A stretch of 64,000 bases of DNA from Calditrichia bacterium (GTDB lineage: Bacteria; Calditrichota; Calditrichia; Calditrichales; J004), in the NCBI GenBank assembly GCA_020635035.1, contig JACKAO010000002.1, forward strand, positions 248,001-312,000, read 5' to 3'. The notes beneath the pieces are model-generated. The model searched no databases. It was given only the letters and a program-made list of their open reading frames with translations, and had not been told where the DNA came from. A program made the translations under genes and the position numbers. Within the stretch, counting starts at the first letter, position 1. Every line of letters starts with the position of its first letter. Shown here in pieces: positions 46,510-54,945 of this stretch.

Positions 46510-46645
46510 CCTTCCTCCAACAACTTAATTGTATTAAAAATAGTGATTTCACAAAGAAAATTGGATTTAAAAATTAATTAAATAGTAAATTAATGTCAAA
46601 CCCTTTAATATATGACCCGTTTAATAAAAATTCCCTGGATTTATT

Positions 46646-48616
46646 ATGAAATTTTACTTACCGGTGATACTTTTTCTTAGTTTTCTTGTGTATTCCTGTT
46701 CAGAAAAAAATGCTTCTTCTGAAATTTATAAAGAATTCAAATTCTTAGAATATAACAGACAAGGGAATATACACCTGTGGCAACCGATATACAAAGATGC
46801 ATCAAAAAAAATAAAAAATGAAATTCTCCTGGCAATGGGAAAAACTAGAAACGACAGCCTGTCTTCATTTTTGTTTGGGATATTAAGCTCTGAGAGTGAT
46901 CCTGATCTCTTAAATTCTGCCGTGTTTGCCATAGGACAAATGGAAAATAAAAATGCTGAAAATCATCTGCTCGAATTTTATAAAAAAAGCAATAGTCTAA
47001 ATCTTAAAAGATCTGTTCTTTCTGCATTGGAAAAATGTGGTTCTGACAATTCAATTTCCACTTTGCTTTCAGCACTTGAAATTGACTCTCTGCGGTCCCA
47101 TACATTACAAACAGCTGCGATACTAGCACGCAAAAAAATAGCTGTTAATGCCATAAAAAATATTGTAACTGATTCGAGCTGGCAATACAGTCATCTCAAA
47201 GAAAATGCATATTTTATTTATTACTCTGCTTCTCCTTTAGATCTCCCTTTAATAGCAAATGAGTTACAAAACACTTCAGGACTTGCACAAAAATATTATT
47301 TGAAAGCCTTGAACAAAATTATTGAAAGCCGTTCTTTTCAACCGGATAGCCTGTCTTTTGGTCTTTGTCAGAGAAGCCTGCGAAGTATCATAAACAATTC
47401 TGCTTTCTGGCAAAATAAACTATATGCACTCCGCTCTTTTTCGGTTTTTGCTGATTCTACTGATCGTTCCATTCTTGAACAAAATACGAACGATCCATTG
47501 ATCAATATAAGAATTGAAGCCTTAAGGACTCTTGGAAAGGTTTTCAAAGAAAACGCCGTTTCATTTTTGTTATCTAAGCTCCAATCTGAAACGGACTATT
47601 CTGTAAAAGGAAAAATTATCTACAGTCTCGCAGAGATTGAACCACGAACTGCCTATCGTTTAATAATGCAGAATCTCGACAAAGGAACGATCGCCTTTAA
47701 AGAAGATTTAATTCAAGCCTTAGCTCTTTATAAAGATCCTCTTGCTTTAAATGCTGTAAAAAATTTTATTTTTGTTAATAATGAACGGCTTGCCGCTTTG
47801 GCTATTTCAGTTGCCGGCGAAAAGAAAATCTTAAATGTACAGGATATAACTGATTTAATGAAAAGCCAATTACTAATGGTTGTATACAGTGCGCTTGAAT
47901 GGCAAAAAGAACATAAAACTTTTGTTTCCAACACGATACTTCTTGATGCTTTTACTCGTTTTAGTCAGCATGAAAATAATGAAATTCAATCGCTTATATT
48001 GGATATTTTTGAGATGAAAAATGAAAAACCTTCTGTATTAGATCTGCAAAGCATTTCTAAAGAAATTGCAGATAAAAACATCATTCAGAAAATAAAACTT
48101 TTATATCCGTCCATAGAGATTGACGCTCGTGTCCAACAAATGATACGGCCTGCTTTTTTACGTGTAGATTCTCTGATTGCATTGCCTGAAAAAAATTTTG
48201 AAGTTAAAATAACCACATCGAAAGGTGTGTTTTATGTAAAATTGTATCCTGAAGATAGTCCATTAACTGTCCAAAATTTTATACACCTTGCCCGAAGAAA
48301 TTTTTATAACAACCTTATTTTTCATCGTGTTATTGCAGATTTTGTTGTTCAGGGTGGTGACCCGTCTGGAACAGGATGGGGCGGCGCAGGTTATGAAATT
48401 CCTTCCGAAGACTTGCTGCCGTTTGAAAGGGGCACACTTGGTATTGCTACATCTGGTTTTGATACCGGTAGTTGTCAATTTTTTATATGCCAATCGGAAC
48501 AACCCCATTTAAGGGGTTCATATACTGCGTTTGGAAAAGTAGTAAAAGGGATGGAAATTGTTGATAATATGCAAATTGACGATCTAATCTTAAATGTTGA
48601 AATTCAGAACAACTAA
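46646..48616 (+). CDS. Lipoprotein fusing HEAT-like repeats to a cyclophilin peptidyl-prolyl isomerase
   Basis: The 656-aa protein has a lipoprotein signal (LVYSC, Cys18). Residues about 50-500 are HEAT/Armadillo-like helical repeats (KKIKNEILLAMGK, LLNSAVFAIGQ, IRIEALRTLGKV, VKGKIIYSLAEIE). Residues about 516-652 are a cyclophilin domain with FHRVIADFVVQGGDPSGTG, the active-site Arg in FHR, Gln in VQGGDP, and SCQFFICQ. It would be a periplasmic or outer-membrane-anchored isomerase whose solenoid selects substrates. It is divergent from the 44818-46509 gene and is followed 12 bp later by a TPR gene. Confidence 0.87.
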   Translation: MKFYLPVILFLSFLVYSCSEKNASSEIYKEFKFLEYNRQGNIHLWQPIYKDASKKIKNEILLAMGKTRNDSLSSFLFGILSSESDPDLLNSAVFAIGQMENKNAENHLLEFYKKSNSLNLKRSVLSALEKCGSDNSISTLLSALEIDSLRSHTLQTAAILARKKIAVNAIKNIVTDSSWQYSHLKENAYFIYYSASPLDLPLIANELQNTSGLAQKYYLKALNKIIESRSFQPDSLSFGLCQRSLRSIINNSAFWQNKLYALRSFSVFADSTDRSILEQNTNDPLINIRIEALRTLGKVFKENAVSFLLSKLQSETDYSVKGKIIYSLAEIEPRTAYRLIMQNLDKGTIAFKEDLIQALALYKDPLALNAVKNFIFVNNERLAALAISVAGEKKILNVQDITDLMKSQLLMVVYSALEWQKEHKTFVSNTILLDAFTRFSQHENNEIQSLILDIFEMKNEKPSVLDLQSISKEIADKNIIQKIKLLYPSIEIDARVQQMIRPAFLRVDSLIALPEKNFEVKITTSKGVFYVKLYPEDSPLTVQNFIHLARRNFYNNLIFHRVIADFVVQGGDPSGTGWGGAGYEIPSEDLLPFERGTLGIATSGFDTGSCQFFICQSEQPHLRGSYTAFGKVVKGMEIVDNMQIDDLILNVEIQNN

Positions 48617-48628
48617 TTAGGGGGTAAT

Positions 48629-49393
48629 ATGACCACAACACTTTACCGTATTCTTTTTTTATTGCTGTTATCTGTTTTTGTTTTAACTGCCCAGGAAAGT
48701 GAAACTTCCTTCATGGCTGCAGGTGATCAGGCTTTTAAGAGTTTTGATAACCAGACAGCTTTGGATAATTATTTAAAAGTATTATCATTAAATAAAGAAA
48801 ATTATGAAGCAAGCTGGAAAACTTCCCGTGCCTATATCGATTTAGGTGAAAAATTGGATGATTCAGATAAACGTGCTGAATTTTATAAAAAAGGTGAACA
48901 ATATGCGCGTGACGCCATTAAAATAGATCCTGAAGGAAGCATGGGGCATTTGTATTTAAGCATTGCCCTTGGTCGTGTTGCTTTGGATGCCAGTGCAAAA
49001 GAACGTATAAAAATGTCTAAAGAGATTAAAGTTGAAGCTGACCTTGCAATAAAATTCGATCCGCAAAATGATATTGCCTATCACGTACTGGGACGGTGGA
49101 ATCGTAAAATTGCTAATCTAAGTTGGATAGAACGTGGTTTTGCAGATATGTTTCTGGGTGGCGTTCCAAAAGATGCATCTAACGAAGCTGCTGTGCAGAA
49201 TTTCAAAAAAGCTATCGAACTAAATCCAAACTACATTAACCATTATCTTGAACTTGGATTAACCTATGAGCTGATGGACAAAGATGATCTGGCAATTGAA
49301 GCATTTAAGAAATGTCTTGAATTACCTGAAACGTCTGATGATGATGCACAACATAAAATTACTGCCAAAGAACAGCTCGAAGATTTACAATAG
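48629..49393 (+). CDS. Exported TPR protein (RMDN-like)
   Basis: The 254-aa protein has a signal peptide (LLLLSVFVLTAQE) and four or more TPR-like units. Motifs such as ALDNYLKVLSLNKENYEASW, IAYHVLGRWNRKIANLSWIER and AVQNFKKAIELNPNYINHYL resemble the regulator-of-microtubule-dynamics (RMDN) TPR family, which also occurs in bacteria. It likely acts as a periplasmic scaffold. A good ribosome site (GGGGGT) precedes the ATG. It is co-directional with the cyclophilin gene and the kinase gene 8 bp downstream. Confidence 0.75.
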   Translation: MTTTLYRILFLLLLSVFVLTAQESETSFMAAGDQAFKSFDNQTALDNYLKVLSLNKENYEASWKTSRAYIDLGEKLDDSDKRAEFYKKGEQYARDAIKIDPEGSMGHLYLSIALGRVALDASAKERIKMSKEIKVEADLAIKFDPQNDIAYHVLGRWNRKIANLSWIERGFADMFLGGVPKDASNEAAVQNFKKAIELNPNYINHYLELGLTYELMDKDDLAIEAFKKCLELPETSDDDAQHKITAKEQLEDLQ

Positions 49394-49401
49394 GATATTT
49401 T

Positions 49402-50610
49402 TTGTTTCAGTTTTTCACTAAAAACAGCGCTAATTTTAAAGGATTATTGTTTATTCTTGGTGTAGTTATTATTGCCGTTATATTTTGGTATACCCAGGAA
49501 GTTGTAAATACACTTAAAGAAAAATCCACAGAATACATTCAATTTCGTATAAAAATTTTTGAAGCTAACATCAACAATCCGGATGCGGATAGTGATGTTG
49601 GCTTTTTTTTTAATGAAGTTATTCGAAATGTTGATTATCCGATCATTTACACAGATTCCAATGACAATCCGCAAAGCTGGGTAAACATCTCTTCCAGACT
49701 GGATACACTTAATAACTTTAACACTCTTTCCCATCAGGATTCGCTTTTTTTGATGCATATGTTTTCTGAAATATCAGCTGAAAATAAACCTATTGCTATC
49801 ACCTATCAGGGAACAATTCTTGGGTATTATTATTATGGTTTTCCAGCTGAGATTTATAAAATAAGAAACCTTCCTTATATCACAATACTTGTAGGATTGA
49901 TCTTTATTCTTTTTGGTTATCTCGGATTTGCTTACATAAAGAAAAGTGAGCAGCGACATATCTGGGTCGGGATGGCAAAGGAAACCGCACATCAGCTTGG
50001 AACACCTTTAAGCTCTTTAAGCGGCTGGCTGGAGCTGATTAAACTTGATGGTGATAAACTGGATACAGCTGTTGAAGAAATGACAAATGATTTATCACGT
50101 CTGAATAAGATAGCAAACCGTTTTTCAAAAATTGGTTCTATTCCTGATTTAAAAGCATCGCCGGTTTTGGAGATTGTAAAGAATGTTGTTAATTATTATC
50201 AACGGCGGATTCCTAATATTAATAAACATCTTGAATTAAGTATTGAAAACGGAAATGATTATTCTGTTCAGATTAACAAGGATCTTTTTGAATGGGTTCT
50301 GGAAAATCTGATAAAAAATGCAATTGATGCTATTGAGGGCAAAAATGGATTTATCCGAATCGATTTACATCCTTCTGCAAATGAAAAATTTATTGATATT
50401 GATATTATAGACAGCGGAAAAGGTGTAAGTGTATCGAACAGAAAAAATATTTTTAAGCCCGGGTTCAGCACAAAAAAGCGTGGTTGGGGACTTGGCTTAA
50501 GTCTTGCAAAACGTATTGTTGAAGAGTATCATCAGGGTAAATTAATATTACTTGAAAGCCGTCCTGGAGAGGGCAGCACTTTCAGAATTAGTATCATGAA
50601 GTCTTTGTAA
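49402..50610 (+). CDS. Sensor histidine kinase (orphan, TTG start)
   Basis: The 402-aa protein has two transmembrane helices (residues about 14-31 and 153-177) around a sensor domain of about 120 residues with no named fold. The HisKA dimerisation box carries His197 in KETAHQLGTPLS. The HATPase_c domain has NLIKNAIDAI, IDSGKGV and KKRGWGLGLSLAKR. It autophosphorylates and passes phosphate to a response regulator. No response regulator is adjacent. No in-frame ATG is near the start, so TTG at 49402 is preferred, preceded by TAGGAT. The start lies 8 bp after the TPR stop. Confidence 0.85.
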   Translation: MFQFFTKNSANFKGLLFILGVVIIAVIFWYTQEVVNTLKEKSTEYIQFRIKIFEANINNPDADSDVGFFFNEVIRNVDYPIIYTDSNDNPQSWVNISSRLDTLNNFNTLSHQDSLFLMHMFSEISAENKPIAITYQGTILGYYYYGFPAEIYKIRNLPYITILVGLIFILFGYLGFAYIKKSEQRHIWVGMAKETAHQLGTPLSSLSGWLELIKLDGDKLDTAVEEMTNDLSRLNKIANRFSKIGSIPDLKASPVLEIVKNVVNYYQRRIPNINKHLELSIENGNDYSVQINKDLFEWVLENLIKNAIDAIEGKNGFIRIDLHPSANEKFIDIDIIDSGKGVSVSNRKNIFKPGFSTKKRGWGLGLSLAKRIVEEYHQGKLILLESRPGEGSTFRISIMKSL

Positions 50611-50674
50611 TTTCTTGATTTAGATTTCCAATTTCTTTATACTCAAAATCGTTTGTCTAAAGAAGAGTTCATTA

Positions 50675-51253
50675 ATGAATCAAAAACAGGCAGAATTCTC
50701 CAAGTTAATAAAGCCACATATTCCTTCTCTTTTAAGCACCGCAACCCGAATGGCCAGAAATCAGAATGATGCGGAAGATCTTGTTCAGGAAACGATGTAC
50801 AAAGCCTATCGTGCACTAGACCAATACCAGGACAATACCAATTTTCGTGCCTGGGTATTTAGAATTTTAGTCAATACATTTATAACTGCTTACCGAAAAG
50901 CTGTTAAGGCACCCCAAAGGATCAGTTACGAGGATCTTGAAGAGTTTAATCTTTATAAAAAAATGGAGCCCGTTGATCCGGCGCAGGTTGAATCTAAGGA
51001 TGATTTACTGGATAACTATTTTGAAGATGATGTAAAGACAGCACTTGAAAATCTTCCTTACCAATTTCGTTTAGTTGTACTTCTATGCGATGTTGAAGGC
51101 TTTTCTTATAACGAAATTGCCACAATTATTGATTCACCGCTAGGCACAGTAATGTCCCGTTTGTATCGTGGACGAAAATTACTGCAGCGCCTTCTTTGGA
51201 ATTATGCGAAGAACAAAGGTTACATCAATGAGAATACCAAAATTAAGCGTTAA
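50675..51253 (+). CDS. ECF-type RNA polymerase sigma factor
   Basis: The 192-aa protein has sigma-70 region 2 (NQNDAEDLVQETMYKAYRAL, FRAWVFRILVNTFI) and region 4 (ALENLPYQFRLVVLLCDVEG, YNEIATIIDSPLGTVMSRLY), with no region 3, as in group 4 (ECF) sigma factors such as SigW/RpoE-like. No anti-sigma gene follows; the next gene converges with no intergenic bases. It lies 64 bp after the histidine kinase gene. The regulon is unknown, and envelope stress is a common family role. Confidence 0.93.
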   Translation: MNQKQAEFSKLIKPHIPSLLSTATRMARNQNDAEDLVQETMYKAYRALDQYQDNTNFRAWVFRILVNTFITAYRKAVKAPQRISYEDLEEFNLYKKMEPVDPAQVESKDDLLDNYFEDDVKTALENLPYQFRLVVLLCDVEGFSYNEIATIIDSPLGTVMSRLYRGRKLLQRLLWNYAKNKGYINENTKIKR

Positions 51254-52057
51254 CTATTTTGACTGTTCTATGAACTGAAGCGGCTGATTAAATAGAAAAT
51301 TTCTAAATTTAACAAGATCAGAAAAAGTTGTACCTTTTGCTTCTGTTTTTTGAACCGTGATAATCATATCCTGCGGAACCCATACATCACTAACAAAAGT
51401 ATTGTTTAATTTTATTGTTAGCCCGGAATAAATTTCACCATTTTTGCTCATTTGAACTTCCCATCCGGTAATCAGCCATTTTGTTTTTACTATTTTAAAA
51501 TTCGGATATGTTTCAACTCTCAGATTGTTTGCCGGGGTCACCGTTTCTATTTTCAGACACAATCCATTTTTACCAAAAAAATAACTGAAGAAGGTTGTAT
51601 CATTTTCAACGTTCGTGGAAAAATCAATTTGAACAACATCGTCATTTATTTTTAAAGAATAGTCACTGGAAATACTTGAATAAACGCCATTAAAATAGAA
51701 CCTTTTCAAATCAAACAAAACACCCGTTATTTGTTTCTTAAGATCCATAACAAGATTTGTATATACATTTTTTGCAGAATCATTTAATGCCGGAACACCT
51801 TGCTCAGATAAGAACATTCTGTCTGATGAGAACCAGATTAATTGCAACGGAAAAATTTCAGAATTTTTCCATTGTTCTGCAGCAAATTGCTCCGTTCGCA
51901 GATTAGTTAATAGCACTGTAAAATTATTTTTGTCTGTTGTATTTAACGAGTAATACGATTCCTGCATATTTTTAAAAAAGTCCTGTTCATTAAAGACAGT
52001 TTCCTGGCTATAAGAAAATGTAATAAAAAGAAGGAATAAATTTATTAATTTAACCAT
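51254..52057 (-). CDS. Exported protein of unknown function
   Basis: The 267-aa protein has a short signal peptide (INLFLLFITFSYSQ). The rest is a beta-rich soluble domain with helices at 20-50 and 85-120 and strands such as VQIDFSTNVENDTTFF and LTIKLNNTFVSDVWVPQDM. The curved beta-sheet pattern is faintly reminiscent of outer-membrane lipoprotein carriers, but I see no LolA signature and do not assign it. Its stop abuts the sigma gene stop directly. It is divergent from mtnA across 86 bp. Confidence 0.6.
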   Translation of the reverse strand: MVKLINLFLLFITFSYSQETVFNEQDFFKNMQESYYSLNTTDKNNFTVLLTNLRTEQFAAEQWKNSEIFPLQLIWFSSDRMFLSEQGVPALNDSAKNVYTNLVMDLKKQITGVLFDLKRFYFNGVYSSISSDYSLKINDDVVQIDFSTNVENDTTFFSYFFGKNGLCLKIETVTPANNLRVETYPNFKIVKTKWLITGWEVQMSKNGEIYSGLTIKLNNTFVSDVWVPQDMIITVQKTEAKGTTFSDLVKFRNFLFNQPLQFIEQSK

Positions 52058-52143
52058 ATTGTGTTACGACTCCCATTTTTATTGTTTTTGTTGAAAACAA
52101 TTTGTCATTTGTTTAGGTTCAATATTTTTTAAATAAATAAAGC

Positions 52144-53172
52144 ATGACTTTACATACAATTTCTTTTGAAAACAACACCCTGAAAATTATAGACCAGACA
52201 CTTTTACCACAAAAATTAAAAGTGATCGAACTTGACTCTTTTGAAAAGTCAATGGAAGCTATTAAATCACTTAGAGTAAGAGGGGCTCCTGCAATTGGCA
52301 TAGTTGCTGCTTATGCTTTGTATCTTGAGGCTTTACGTTTAAAAAATTTAAACAAACTCACACCTTTGTCATATAAAGAAATCAGTGCATTGATGCGCAT
52401 TGTCCGGCCGACTGCTGTAAATTTGTCCTGGGCTGTTGATAAGATGTATCATTGTTTTAAAGAAAATTATTCTAAAGATTATCTATTAGAAAATTTGAAA
52501 AATTGTGCACTTTCCATACATGATGATGATCGACAAACCTGTGAGGCTATTGGTAAAAACGGAGCCATTTTATTAGAAAATAAAAAGGCGGTATTAACGC
52601 ATTGCAATGCAGGAATTTTAGCAACGGGTGGAAATGGAACCGCTTTATCCGTAATTTATGAAGCTTTTAAGCAAAATAAACAGTTGCATGTATTTGTTGA
52701 TGAAACACGACCACTTGGACAAGGCGCCAGGTTAACATTCTACGAGTTGAATCAAAACAATGTTAACTGTACGCTATTAACTGATAATGCTGCAGCATCT
52801 TTATTTCAATTAAAAAAGTTTGATGCCGTGATTCTTGGTGCTGACCGGGTAACACTTAGCGGAGATTTTGCAAATAAAATTGGGACATATAATCTTGCCG
52901 TTTTGGCAAAAGTACATAAGATTCCTTTTTACGTTGCGGCGCCTGTTTCATCTTTTGACAGGAATCTTGTTAACGGCAAAGATATTGAAATTGAAATGCG
53001 TGATTCTAATGAGGTTTTGTCCTTTTGGAATATAGATCAAAAACAGAGTTATAAGGTTTACAACCCTGCTTTTGATGTTACACCCGGTAGATTGGTAACG
53101 GCTTTTATTACTGAAAAAGATATTATTACTAAACCTTTTAAAAAAAATATAAATCAATTATTAAATTCTTAA
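52144..53172 (+). CDS. mtnA: S-methyl-5-thioribose-1-phosphate isomerase
   Basis: The 342-aa protein has RGAPAIGIVAAYAL, the catalytic Cys in LTHCNAGILATGG, DETRPLGQGARLTFYEL, LLTDNAAASLF and the catalytic Asp in LGADRVTLSGDF. These are the aIF2B-related MtnA signatures. It converts 5-methylthioribose-1-phosphate to 5-methylthioribulose-1-phosphate in methionine salvage. No other mtn gene is present. The next gene, a TPR lipoprotein, lies 12 bp downstream with an AAGGAGAG ribosome site. Confidence 0.94.
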   Translation: MTLHTISFENNTLKIIDQTLLPQKLKVIELDSFEKSMEAIKSLRVRGAPAIGIVAAYALYLEALRLKNLNKLTPLSYKEISALMRIVRPTAVNLSWAVDKMYHCFKENYSKDYLLENLKNCALSIHDDDRQTCEAIGKNGAILLENKKAVLTHCNAGILATGGNGTALSVIYEAFKQNKQLHVFVDETRPLGQGARLTFYELNQNNVNCTLLTDNAAASLFQLKKFDAVILGADRVTLSGDFANKIGTYNLAVLAKVHKIPFYVAAPVSSFDRNLVNGKDIEIEMRDSNEVLSFWNIDQKQSYKVYNPAFDVTPGRLVTAFITEKDIITKPFKKNINQLLNS

Positions 53173-53184
53173 GGAGAGATTATT

Positions 53185-54267
53185 ATGACCAAATATGTTG
53201 TTTCGCTCATATTGCTTTTGAGTTTTGTTTTTATTTTTTCCGGTTGCCGGCCAAAAGATCTGGAAGGCGCATTTGTTGATTATAATGCAGGTCGTTATGA
53301 CAATGCATTAATGTTAGCAGAAAAAGTTACTAAAGAACATCCGGAAAATTCTGAAGGATGGTATTTACTCGGCGTATTGTACGGCAAAAAAGACCGTATC
53401 CCGGATATGGTAAATGCTTTCAATAAATCTTTAGGTGTTGATCAAACACATAAGCAAAAGATTGATATAGAAATGCAGAATTATTACGCAAAGAAATTTA
53501 ATTCCGGAGCCCAGAACTATAACAGCTATATAAAAGCAGAAGATCCAACATCTGAGAAAGCCATTAAAACAATCGAAGAAGCTATCCAGAATTTCAAAGA
53601 TGCCAATACAATAAAATCAGATTTCAGGGCATTGAATTTAATAGCTCAGGGTTACAAAATGATGGGCAACGATGAAGCAGCAATGGAAAACTTTCAAAAA
53701 TTAACTGAAGCTTATCCGGATTCAGCTGATGCCTGGGTTAATCTTGGTAAATATTATTATGAATCAAAAGATTATAACAAGGGTGTTGAAATGTTTGACA
53801 AAGCTCAACAAATCGATCCTAAAAATTCCGAAGCTTTGTTATTTTTAGCTCAAAGCTATGATATTATGGAACAACCGGATAAAGCAATCCCAATCTATAA
53901 AAAAGCTCTGGAAGTAAATCAGGAAGACAGCGCTATTCCATTTAATCTTGGCCTGTTGCTTTATAAATCTGCAATTGCTAAAGGAGCAAATGCCGATCTG
54001 AAAAATGAAAAGCTGGCTGAAGCTATTACTTATCTTGGAAAAGCAATAGAACTTAATCCTGAATTTCAGTCTTCTTATCAGTTAAAAGGCAATGCAGAAT
54101 TATTACTTCAAAAATATGAAGACGCAAAAGTTACATTGGAAGATGGAGTAAACAAATTCCCGGAAGATGCTCAAATGTGGAATGATTTAGGTGTTTGTTA
54201 TACTCAGCTTAATGATAAAGAAAAGGCTGAAGCTGCATTTTCAAAAGCAGATGCGTTAAAAAATTAA
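53185..54267 (+). CDS. TPR-repeat lipoprotein
   Basis: The 360-aa protein has a lipoprotein signal (FIFSGC, Cys21) and about seven TPR units along its length (for example AENSEGWYLLGVLYGK-like, DAWVNLGKYYYESKDYNKG, SEALLFLAQSYDIMEQPDKA, AQMWNDLGVCYTQLNDKEKA). It resembles outer-membrane TPR lipoproteins that scaffold envelope complexes. No enzyme domain is present. The partner is unknown. It ends at the bidirectional terminator before rex. Confidence 0.85.
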   Translation: MTKYVVSLILLLSFVFIFSGCRPKDLEGAFVDYNAGRYDNALMLAEKVTKEHPENSEGWYLLGVLYGKKDRIPDMVNAFNKSLGVDQTHKQKIDIEMQNYYAKKFNSGAQNYNSYIKAEDPTSEKAIKTIEEAIQNFKDANTIKSDFRALNLIAQGYKMMGNDEAAMENFQKLTEAYPDSADAWVNLGKYYYESKDYNKGVEMFDKAQQIDPKNSEALLFLAQSYDIMEQPDKAIPIYKKALEVNQEDSAIPFNLGLLLYKSAIAKGANADLKNEKLAEAITYLGKAIELNPEFQSSYQLKGNAELLLQKYEDAKVTLEDGVNKFPEDAQMWNDLGVCYTQLNDKEKAEAAFSKADALKN

Positions 54268-54289
54268 TTATTTTAGGAAATATTAATTA

Positions 54290-54318
54290 AAAAGCTATCC
54301 GTTTGGATAGCTTTTTTT
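54290..54318. terminator. Bidirectional terminator between TPR lipoprotein and rex
   Basis: A perfect 11-bp stem (AAAAGCTATCC / GGATAGCTTTT, loop GTTT) is flanked by T-rich sequence on both strands and lies between convergent genes. The rex stop codon (54317-54319) lies at its right edge. Confidence 0.92.
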
Positions 54319-54940
54319 ATTTTACATTTGTTAAAAAGAATGATAGTGCTTCAAGTTCTATAGACATGTTTTCATTTTTTACCAGAACATCATCCGGAAC
54401 TTTGACAGCTACTGGTGCAAAGTTAAGAAAAGCGTGAACACCGCATTTTATAAAATGATCAATAGTTGCCTGGGCATGTTTTCCTGGAACAGCTATAATA
54501 ACAATTTCAATGTTTTGCTCCCGAACAATATCTGCTGCATCATCAATACTGTTAATTTTTATCGATTCAACTTCCTGGCCGACTTTCATTGGATCATTAT
54601 CAAAGATTGCCGAGATATGAAATCCCTGTTTTTTAAATTCCATATAGTTAATTAACGCGCGGCCGATATTACCAAAACCCACCATGGCAACATTCCAGTT
54701 ACGCTTTAAGCCAAGAATTTTTGCAATCTGCTCCCGCAGCTGTTCGGTATTGTAACCCAGTCCCCGTTTTCCAAAAGTACCAAAAAATGAGAGATCTTTT
54801 CTAACTTGTGCAGAAGTAATACTGTTTATATTTGCAATTTCATTTGATGAAATAGTATCAACACCACTTTCTATTAAGCCTGTCAATGTTCTGTAATATT
54901 TTGACAGTCTGCGTATTGTTGAATCAGAAATTTTCTTCAT
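54317..54940 (-). CDS. rex: Redox-sensing transcriptional repressor Rex
   Basis: The 207-aa protein has the N-terminal winged helix with ITSAQVRKDLSFFGTFGKRGLGYN and the Rossmann domain with MVGFGNIGRALINY. The signature AIFDNDPMKVGQ follows. Rex represses fermentation and respiration genes at low NADH/NAD+ and leaves DNA when NADH binds. It follows gyrA by 5 bp, so it is probably read from the dnaN-gyrA transcript. Regulated genes were not identified; no clear TTGTGAA/TTCACAA palindrome was found here. Confidence 0.95.
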   Translation of the reverse strand: MKKISDSTIRRLSKYYRTLTGLIESGVDTISSNEIANINSITSAQVRKDLSFFGTFGKRGLGYNTEQLREQIAKILGLKRNWNVAMVGFGNIGRALINYMEFKKQGFHISAIFDNDPMKVGQEVESIKINSIDDAADIVREQNIEIVIIAVPGKHAQATIDHFIKCGVHAFLNFAPVAVKVPDDVLVKNENMSIELEALSFFLTNVK

Positions 54941-54945
54941 AGTTT

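Noticed and set aside
51254..52057. LolA assignment for the exported 267-aa protein
   Set aside because: Only the general beta-rich exported character fits. No LolA signature was seen, so it is left unassigned.
54290..54318. Rex-binding operator at the hairpin beside rex
   Set aside because: The palindrome AAAAGCTATCC is a terminator with T-runs and does not match the TTGTGAA-type Rex site.
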